Positions 56,328 to 64,000 of a stretch of DNA of 64,000 bases are shown one piece after another. A program made the position numbers and the translations under genes. Each line of letters opens with the position of its first letter. The stretch's first letter is position 1. Source of the DNA: Strigamia acuminata (taxonomy: Eukaryota > Arthropoda > Chilopoda > Geophilomorpha > Linotaeniidae). The notes below the pieces were generated by a model. The model ran no database searches and was not told the origin of the DNA. It was given only the letters and a program-made list of their open reading frames with translations. The stretch spans positions 34,064,427-34,128,426 of the forward strand of contig OX442315.1 of the NCBI GenBank assembly GCA_949358305.1, given 5' to 3'.

Positions 56328-57655
56328 ATGGAATGCAGTCGGGTGAATAAATTAAACAATAGATGGGGCTGTGATTTTCATCGTGTTTCCGAGTTAAAAA
56401 ATATCAAAGTGAATCGGTCGTTGAAGAACGTAAGTTCTAATGATGGAAATTGGATATTTCCAATATTACCATCGATTAAATACGCACGTGAGATAAAAAC
56501 CGGACTTTAACACCGCCATGTTTATTTTTGTTCGCAGATAATCGAAGAGTGGAGAGGCCCGCAATACAGAAAAATGATGGATGACAGAAAAGTACAATTT
56601 GAAAATTTATGGAAAAAATAAATGCAACAATTTTGAATTTTAGGCAGCGGCTGAATTTTTACCGGTGAAAGATCCGACGGAATTTAATGCCGTTATCCGG
56701 AAAACGTGCGAGGAACTGGGTACAGCGCATCGAATAGATGCGGTCAAACTACCGAATTGCGAGCCAAAGGCTTACGCTGTTATCAACGATTTTAATGAGG
56801 ATTCACCACGGGTGTATGAAGACGATGGCGCTTGGTGTTTTGGCAGGCGTCCTCCGAGCTACATGTATAACGTGGAAGAATTTCCGACCATCGGAGCGAC
56901 AGCTGAAGGAGTTGGCAAAATTAAAACGGAACCAGAGCTAAAGATTAAAGCGGAAATTAAACGAGACAACGAAATTACGGGTATTAGTTGAATTAATTAA
57001 TAATTTGTGCGCGGATTCCCATTGGATCGCGAGCATTATGGAGACCTTAAATGTTTGTGAAATTTTGGCTGAAATAAGTATTTTTAAAAATATCTTTCTG
57101 AGTACAACGTGTATTTTTTGTAGAAAATGAACTTGAAAAGTGCGATCTGCATTTAAAAATGCATTTTGGCAATTTTTATGCAGATATGGTTGTAACCATT
57201 GTTCCAATTGTGAACTGCAAACTGCAAATAAATTTGACAAACGTTTGTGCGTGAAATGTGGAAAAGACTATCAAGTTTGGACAATTTTGAATGTAGTTTG
57301 AAAGGATTATCGAATTTTTTTTTGTATTAGTACGTGGGGAAATATCGGTTTTCTGGATGTCATATTCGAGTACTTAGTATTTTTTAAATTTACTTTTTTG
57401 CAGTTGAAATGGACGAATCGATGTTTAAGTGTTTGGAAATAAGTGGACTCCCGGCTTCCGTTAAAGCTGAAGATTTGAAAACGTACCTGCAAGATTTCGG
57501 AAATGTACAGAAGATTCAGTTGATTTATGAGGAAAATGGAACGACTACTGCTTTAGTTTGGTAAAATTATTAATTTAATGAGATTTTATTGTTTACTTCC
57601 GACTATAATAGTTAGAACTGTAAATAAAGTAATAATTGTATTTTTTTAATAATAA

Positions 57656-57686
<31 letters not shown>

Positions 57687-57940
57687 AAAATTCTTATATT
57701 CACTATTTTATCGACTTATTGCATTTTTTGATTATTAATTTTTATTTTGTGTCGTTGTAGGATTACAACTTCTGCGTGTGAATGGGTGATATCGTGTCTG
57801 GATGATCAAACGGCTGTGATAAAAGATCTCGGTAATTAATATCTGAAATTAAATAGTTGTCAATTGTAGTTAACCAAGTTTTATATTTTTATTTATCAGA
57901 GGTGACGCTTAAAGTTCAGTACTGGAACAAGTCGACGTAG
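56328..57940 (+). CDS. Unrecognised protein with C-terminal RRM-like fold
   Basis: Six exons: 56328-56429, 56538-56591, 56644-56980, 57404-57560, 57761-57831, 57900-57940. All phases close to 253 residues and a TAG. The N-terminal half (RWGCDFHRVSELKNIKVN, EWRGPQYRKMMDDRK, EFLPVKDPTEFNAVIRKTCEELG) is not recognised. The C-terminal ~85 residues look like an RNA-recognition motif: beta 1 FKCLEISGLP, helix KAEDLKTYLQDFG, beta 2 VQKIQLIYEENG, beta 3 TTALVWITT, helix ACEWVISCLDDQ, beta 4 LEVTLKVQYW. The RNP1 aromatics are weak, so RNA binding is uncertain. An SKTEP/IKTEP-like acidic-Lys linker (KIKTEPELKIKAEIK) joins the halves. A poly(A) signal AATAAA lies at 57979. Convergent with STK19. Confidence 0.75.
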
Positions 57941-58186
57941 CTTTACTTTTTTGCCATTTTTTGATATTTTTATATAGAAATAAATTATCTTTGAAATTTA
58001 TTTACCAGAAGAACGAAAATATAATGAAGTATCTATTTTAATGTTAAATTGTAAATAACCACGAATTTTCTATTTAAAATTTTAAAAATGTTTCGATCAT
58101 GATGATAATAAACCACAATTATATTTTTATTTGAATTTGTATTTTATTTCATAAAATAACTCAAACAAAATGCAAAAAAACAAAAG

Positions 58187-59307
58187 TTAATCCTTTTCTC
58201 GAAGAAGTCGACCAGATGACGTGTAAATGCTAAAATAAGAAAAAAAATTATTTCTCAGAAAAAAAAACAACACGAAGTGATTACCAATCGACTAATTGAG
58301 CACCGACGATATCATGAATGTGATACATAATTCCAAGTTTTGCTACTTTTGACACTTTTCTCGTCTCCAATTCACTTTGCAAGATTTCGCCAAATCTGCT
58401 TTTTCTCACCACACTCAGCAACGTCTTTCTCCCACAAAGAAAACATTTTACAAACTCCCCAGCGCCGGGAATTGATATCCACCAACTGCCCACATCACGA
58501 GCCGTTAAAGCCCCGGCTTTGAACAACTCTCTGTTGCGAGAAATAAATATAAACTTAAATAATTACTCAGCGAATTTCTATTCTACACTAACGAGATTTC
58601 CTCGTCTCCAATTTGAAATTTCGTCAGTGCCTCACGACTGAGAAATACGTCGGGACACTCTTTAAAAACCACGTTCAAAAACTTATCTGAAAATTATAAT
58701 AAAAAAAAATATATATCAATTTTTTAGACCATAATAATTGATACGTACCCACAACTGGATTTTGTTTATTAAATTTCATCACGTGCCGCTCGTAATCGGG
58801 AGTGAAAACGATGCATAAATCATCGCTGTCAATTCCAAGATGGAAGTAGCGGATTTCATCTTTGTTTCGAAGCACCTGCTGATGTTAAAAAGAAAAAATG
58901 ATATTCGCAAAATGCAAAAAGTTCAATCACTGACTAAGTTGTATTTATTTACCAATTCACGATCGGTTTCTGTTTTATTTTTGCTAATACTATACAATTG
59001 ATGTTTAAAAATGATGGGTGGAAGTCGATGATTGAATTTTTCTACTGGAAAGATCGAGTGCAGATGCTCCAGTATCTTTTGTGTGTCGGATGTTGAATCT
59101 GGAATTATTTATTGCAAAAATTAGACAAATTTTAATACAAAATATTTAATTTTGCAATTTTCTACCTTTGTTTTTGACAGGACTTACGGCTACCGAAGTA
59201 GTAGTGGCATTAGCGGTATTACTAAAGGCATTGCCGGTGCCAGTAGGAGAAAAAATCTTTTTCCGTGATTTAAATACATCTGGGCTTAGATTTCGTTTGA
59301 AACTCAT
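58187..59307 (-). CDS. STK19: STK19-family winged-helix protein
   Basis: Once described as a Ser/Thr kinase; now viewed as a winged-helix DNA-binding factor in transcription-coupled repair. Six exons in coding order: 59307-59166, 59098-58953, 58878-58749, 58686-58593, 58530-58285, 58229-58187. Phases close to 266 residues. The basic, Ser/Thr-rich N-terminus (SFKRNLSPDVFKSRKKIF) may include a nuclear signal. Diagnostic stretches are LPPIIFKHQLYS, GIDSDDLCIVFTPDYERHV, AGALTARDVGSWWISIPGAG, LLSVVRKSRFGEIL and YHIHDIVGAQLVDWxx with a final SSGRLL matching the vertebrate C-terminus. No kinase motifs are present, as expected for the family. The exon-3 acceptor could be 3 bases later. Divergent from UCP4 by 349 bp. 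Confidence 0.92.
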
Positions 59308-59656
59308 GACAACTCTTGCGAAAAGCAGCTCCCATACCAGCCAACACTGAATGTTGCGCCTAGGTTTGCATGTTGACGTTTCTCTACATAACTTGCGCCT
59401 CCATTGGCCTTGGCACAGCTGAGATTTTATTTTGGATAAAAGAAATTCCTTTTTCAAAAGTTTAAAAAAATTAAAAATCATTTAACTGGAGTTAAAATAT
59501 AATTTACAATCGTCAAAAAACAGTAATTATTTTGTTTAATTTCCCCCTACGCCATCTGACGAGTAAAAAATGAATCACGTATCATCAACACAAACTTTTT
59601 AGGCCTTACTCACACGTGGCCTTAAATCATTACTTTCTCGTAAATTACCATAAAAG
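59308..59656. promoter_or_regulatory. Divergent promoter region of STK19 and UCP4
   Basis: 349 bp between opposite start codons. It includes GTTGCGCC and a CCATTGGCC box (reverse CCAAT context) at about 59399-59407, and CGCCATCTGACG at 59550-59561. No TATA box is obvious. A shared promoter is inferred. Confidence 0.45.
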
Positions 59657-61099
59657 ATGACGGGTGATATTTTTTTACAAAACTCATTCCTTCTTAAATA
59701 TTCACTTTCAATAGTCGCAGCTACAGCAGCAGAAACAGGTTCGTCAACAATTAAAAAACCGTAAAAACTAAATTTTAATAAATAAATATATTTTTATTTT
59801 CCAGTAACATACCCTCTAGATTTAACGAAAACTAGACTTCAAATCCAGGGTGAAAAACAGTTAACTACTCAAAACCCGACATTACTCAACAAAAAAGGAT
59901 TCATAAGCACTGCAGTTGGCATCGGTCATCATTTAATATTTTAAAATTTAATATTTTAATATTTAAAATTTAAATATAAACTTAAAATGAGCATTTTTAT
60001 TACAGTCAAAGAAGAAGGTGTACAAAAACTATGGCAAGGTGTCACACCAGCAATATATAGACACGTTGGTGAGTTTCTAGCAGTTGATGAAGATTTCTAG
60101 ACAAATAAATTTTAACCCTTTCGCCTTTCAGTTTACACGGGGTGCCGAATGGGGGCCTACGAACAACTCCGTGAGAAAGTACTACACAAAAACAGCGATG
60201 GAAGTTTCCCCCTTTGGTGCGTCTTATTAATTGTGGCGCACTTTTTTACTAAAAACGAATTTATTTCTATTTCTTAAGGAAAGCAATCGTCGGTGGACTC
60301 TCAGCCGGCGCAATCGGACAATTCTTTGCCAGTCCTACCGATCTGGTTAAAGTTCAAATGCAAATGGAAGGCCGGCGACGCTTAGAAGGCAAACTGCCGA
60401 GGTTCCACGCTCAATTGATTCGATTTGTGCGATTTAAATTCAAAAATTCCACTTTTCAGAGTGAAAAACACATTGCACGCATTCCAAAAGATATTTTCTC
60501 AGGGTGGTATCCGCGGTCTGTGGAAAGGCTGGGTGCCAAACGTACAACGAGCAGCTTTAGTAAACATGGGCGGTAAAATAACTAATTAAAAAATGGAAAA
60601 ATAAATCACTAAATCACTAAATTACAGACTTAGCCACTTACGATTCCACTAAACAGTACCTTCTAGCACGGACAAGCCTCCAAGATAATTATGTAACTCA
60701 TACTCTATCGAGGTGTAAAGTTGTAAACAAGTAAAAGTAATGCGGACTTATCGACCTGGTTTGTTTAGCGCGGCCTCGGGTTTGGTCGCTGCAACTGTGG
60801 GCACACCGGCTGATGTGATCAAAACACGAATAATGAACCAATCGACGGACAACGCCGGCAAAGGATTGCTCTACAAGTCTTCCATCGACTGCCTGACGAA
60901 AACTCTAAGAAACGAAGGTTTCTGGGCCTTGTATAAAGGATTTCTTCCAATTTGGGCCCGAATGGTAAATAATTTATTGGTTTATCGATACAAAATATTT
61001 TATTTTGAATATTTTATTTTTATCTAGGCCCCTTGGTCACTTACATTCTGGTTGACGTATGAAAAGGTGCGATCGATGACTGGTGCATCGTCATTCTAG
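59657..61099 (+). CDS. UCP4: Mitochondrial uncoupling protein 4 (SLC25A27-type carrier)
   Basis: Inner-mitochondrial-membrane carrier of the SLC25 family, with proton/anion transport proposed. Nine exons: 59657-59738, 59805-59924, 60006-60068, 60132-60216, 60279-60401, 60460-60572, 60628-60712, 60769-60964, 61028-61099. Phases close to 312 residues (human UCP4 323). The three carrier signatures are all present: [28 protein letters not shown] and [13 protein letters not shown], each followed by the matching second-helix motif ([37 protein letters not shown]). [13 protein letters not shown] is the UCP4-type C-terminus. The first exon is short and hydrophobic. AATAAA at 61155 is the likely poly(A) signal. 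The gene is tail-to-tail with HARS, 127 bp between stops. Confidence 0.94.
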
Positions 61100-61226
61100 T
61101 ATGAAATGGTTTTTTTTCATGTAAATTTGAATTAAATGACGTAGAATGTAATTGAATAAATTGTCGATGCTGTGCAGTTTGATTTTGCGTGTAAATAATG
61201 GATTTATTTACCTTAAAATTACAACA

Positions 61227-63856
61227 TTAACTTCCTATCATGAGGCACAAAGCCCTTCGAATTTCTTCTATCAAGTTCTCTTTGGGAACCTCGGACTCGA
61301 CTCTCGTCTTGACATTACGTAGCTTGACCACTCCTTTCTGTAATTCGGTTTCGCCGATAATGACCATCAAAGGTATCCCCGTTTCTTCGCAATGTTGCAA
61401 TTGGTTGAGCAACTTCGGATTCAACTTGTACGAAAATTCCGTCTAAATTAAATAAATAAAATAAATAAAATAAAATAAATAAAAAATTTTAACTTTACTT
61501 TGAGTCCTGCGTCCCATAATTCCGAGCAGATTTTAATCCGCTCGTCCACCATTTTCTTCTGCGCCGCAGCAACGAACACTTCGACTTCGTTGGTGCGTAG
61601 CTTCGAGTCGCCGGAAAGACACCGAGCTTCCATGATGGAGAAAATGCGCTCGACGCCAATACTGACTCCGACGCACGGGGTCGTTTTCCCCTTGTTGTCG
61701 AACATGCCCACGAGATTGTCGTAGCGGCCACCCCCCGCGACACTCCCGACCCCGATTTCTTCGCCGGCCACGCAAGGAACCGGATTCTGACCGATCAAAA
61801 CGGCTTCCATTATGATCCCCGTGTAATAATCCTAGAAATAAATCAATAAATCAAATAAAAACATTTTTTAAACTACAAATAAAAAATTACCAATCCACGA
61901 GCGAGGCTCAAATCGAACTGAACGTGATCGGTGATGCGGAACAGTTTGCAGTAGTGGAAGAAAAGCGCCATTGCGTCCAGCCCCATTCGCGCCATCTTGG
62001 AAGCGGAAAACCGAGCATCCTGCTGCAGTTCGGCGACCAATTCCGCGCCGCCTTTCCGTTGAACGAATCGACCGATATCGTCAGCGGTGGATTCGGACAG
62101 TCCTTTAACCTTAACCATTTCGTCGCGAACTTCTTCCCAAGTCAACTGCAAAAATGTACAAATTCCCATCAATTAATTGCATTTTTCAACAACGGAACAA
62201 AATACTTTGTCCAGTTTGTCGACCGACGAGCAAATCGTGCGAAACATATCAGCAGAAACGCCGCAAATCTCAAAAATCCCATCCAGAATTTGCCGATGAT
62301 TCACTTTGACCACAAAATCGCCCAACTGGAGCCCGCTTAAAATCTCAACGGTCAACCGGACGCACTCGGTGTCGGGTATCATCGGATCGTATTGTCCGGC
62401 GATATCGAAATCCTAAAGCGAATAAAACAACATTTAACACCAAAATCGAGCAAAAGCAGCAACAAAATCCATACTTACACATTGATAAAACTCTCGATAT
62501 CGACCTCTGGTCATCGCTGGACTGTCTCGGCGATACACCTTCCCGATATGGTATCGCTTTATATTACTGATTTTATTCATAGCTAAATACCGCGCGAAAG
62601 GAACCGTTAAGTCGTAACGCAAAGACGCCATTTCGCCGCCTTGATTGGCCAGATCGAAAATGAGTTTCGAGTCCTCGCCGTACTTGCCAGTGAGAACTTC
62701 CTAGAAAAATATTCGTTGCAACAATTTATACAATTTGTAGAACAGTAAAACGTTTAACCTTTAATTCGAACACTGGCGTGTCGATAGTTTCGCCTCCATG
62801 GCGTTTAAAAGCTTCGATTATCACTTTAAACATCTGTTCACGGATCACCATTTGTTGCGGGCTGTAATCGCGAGTGCCCTTAACTGTTTTAAGAGTGAAT
62901 TTCGTGCTAGTTTCATCGTTGCCTAATTTCGCTTTCAATTCGAGGAGTTTGGCGACTTCTTCGTTGATCTGGAATTAGGAAAATAATAGAAATATTTTTA
63001 AAATTTGAAATTTTATGTTTACATATAAAGATGCTATTTTTGCGGACTTAAAACAGTAAAATTGCGGGTGGAAAGCGGCATTAAAAAACGGCATTTTGTG
63101 GACTTATTGCAGACCTATTGCGGGCTCATCCGGGAAGTTTTTGACCAAAATTTCAAGGTTTTATACGAAATTTGAAGTTTTTAAAGGAAATTTGAAGTTT
63201 TTAAAGAAAATTTGAAGTTTTTAAAGGAAATTTGAAGTTTTTAAAGGAAATTTGAAGTTTTTAAAGGAAATTTGAAGTTTTTAAAGGAAATTTGAAGTTT
63301 TTAAAGGAAATTTGAAGTTTTTAAAGGAAATTTGAAGTTTTTAAAGGAAATTTGAAGTTTTTAAAGGAAATTTGAAGTTTTTAAAGGAAATTTGAAGTTT
63401 TTAAAGGAAATTTGAAGTTTTTAAAGGAAATTTGAAGTTTTTAAAGGAAATTTGAAGTTTTTAAAGAGAATTTGTCGTTTTTAAAGGAAATTTGAAGTTT
63501 TTAAACGAAAGAAACCCCCTAAAATCGGCCAATTGCGGATTATCCAGAAAAATTTGCGGTATAACGATCGAATTGCGGCAATTGCGGACTTAAAAGTACC
63601 TCCAATTGCAAAAATTATGCTCTAAAAATGCTCCATTTGCATTATCCACAACTAAGAAAACATTTTGGAGGACTTTTATTTTCCTCAAAAATAGCATCTT
63701 TATTTATATTTTTTATATTTTTATATTGTATATATATATTTTTTTTACCTTAGTTAGTGTTGTGGAAAGAGCACGTGTTGATGTTTTTGATGGAAATAAA
63801 TGTCGTTTGCATAAATATTTCAATTTGGTGAATTTATTGATGCAGTTGGTGTTCAT
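61227..63856 (-). CDS. HARS1: Histidyl-tRNA synthetase, with a mitochondrial-type leader
   Basis: Class IIa synthetase that attaches His to its tRNA. Seven exons in coding order: 63856-63749, 62968-62759, 62700-62479, 62412-62206, 62145-61891, 61831-61499, 61442-61227. Every exon is a multiple of 3 and phase 0, giving 516 residues. Residues 1-36 are Lys/Arg/Ser/Thr-rich without acidic residues ([20 protein letters not shown]), a classic mitochondrial targeting sequence. Then comes a short WHEP-less linker, the catalytic core with VKGTRDYSP, motif 1 region, motif 2 ([18 protein letters not shown]), His-binding ARGLDYYTG and [10 protein letters not shown], motif 3 ([14 protein letters not shown]), and the C-terminal anticodon-binding domain. 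No in-frame Met lies near the start of exon 2, so a cytosolic form would need a different first exon. Intron 1 contains a 20-bp minisatellite. Confidence 0.94.
63163..63505. repeat. Minisatellite, 20-bp unit, about 16 copies, in HARS intron 1
   Basis: The unit is GAAATTTGAAGTTTTTAAAG, nearly invariant apart from one copy near 63466 (GAGAATTTGTCGTTTTTAAA). AAATTT and TTTTTAAA tracts alternate at about 10 bp. Flanking sequence (63045-63160 and 63510-63640) has looser GCGGACTTA and ATTGCGG words that resemble a decayed inverted pair. Confidence 0.93.
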
Positions 63857-64000
63857 GGTGGTGAGTTGTGATGATGTAATATATGGAAAAAGCAGAAAAT
63901 TTCTTCTATGAGATCAATCACTGGAAAAGGAAACGAACTCTCGTTTTTATAATTTTTTTACTTTTGTTATTTTTAAAATATTTGATTTTTTTTAAACAAA
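63857..64000. other. 5' flank of HARS
   Basis: 144 bp upstream (minus-strand sense) of the HARS start codon. AT-rich, no exon seen. It probably includes the HARS 5' UTR and part of its promoter, which is cut by the window edge. Confidence 0.4.

Noticed and set aside
63163-63505. Regular short repeats reminiscent of a CRISPR array
   Set aside because: Units are contiguous without unique spacers and the window is clearly eukaryotic; this is a minisatellite in an intron.
1-64000. tRNA, rRNA, viral or bacterial insertions
   Set aside because: No cloverleaf with A/B boxes, rRNA core words, polymerase/capsid/integrase motifs or compact prokaryotic-style gene runs were seen by reading; a tRNAscan or HMM run could still find something small.

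Overview
This is nuclear DNA from an animal. It is AT-rich, with genes split into many short exons. Most introns are 50-150 bp with clean GT...AG borders, and there are short inverted-repeat transposons and intronic minisatellites. The protein-coding genes are metazoan (GABA-B receptor, heparan sulfate 2-O-sulfotransferase, TNNI3K-type kinase, UCP4, STK19, WDR31). The C-terminal tail of the GABA-B receptor resembles the insect version, so an arthropod is most likely (inference; the species cannot be named). Exon models were built by hand from splice sites. For every gene except the 5'-incomplete receptor, the exon phases close from start codon to stop codon.

Layout: 1-7086 is repeat-rich with no recognisable exon and is probably intron or upstream DNA of the receptor. 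7087-11983 (+) holds the last 15 exons of GABA-B receptor subunit 1. 13606-17685 (-) is HS2ST, divergent from ZGPAT at 18038-20172 (+). 20173-23132 is intergenic with transposon debris. 23133-31448 (+) is an unrecognised Ser/Lys-rich protein of 587 residues whose long introns carry nested transposons. 34365-41258 (-) is a four-KH-domain FUBP/KSRP protein with candidate extra 3' exons at 33773-34092.

From there the genes are tightly packed and alternate strand without exception among the confident genes: aminotransferase (41928-44089 +), TREX-type exonuclease with a very large acidic insertion (45358-47923 -), WDR31 (48603-50555 +), TNNI3K (50646-55918 -), an RRM-like protein (56328-57940 +), STK19 (58187-59307 -), UCP4 (59657-61099 +) and histidyl-tRNA synthetase (61227-63856 -). 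One low-confidence small ORF (44246-44572 +) would break the pattern. Neighbours therefore share either a divergent 5' region of about 0.35-0.7 kb or a short tail-to-tail gap.

The genes do not form one pathway; they are mainly housekeeping and signalling genes. The most unusual items are the TREX homologue, whose expected catalytic His is Thr and which carries about 345 inserted acidic residues; a set of intronic minisatellites with 20/21- or 30/31-bp units and regularly spaced A/T tracts; the candidate alternative C-terminal exons of FUBP; and transposons nested three deep in one intron. No prokaryotic, viral, CRISPR or rRNA/tRNA features were seen.
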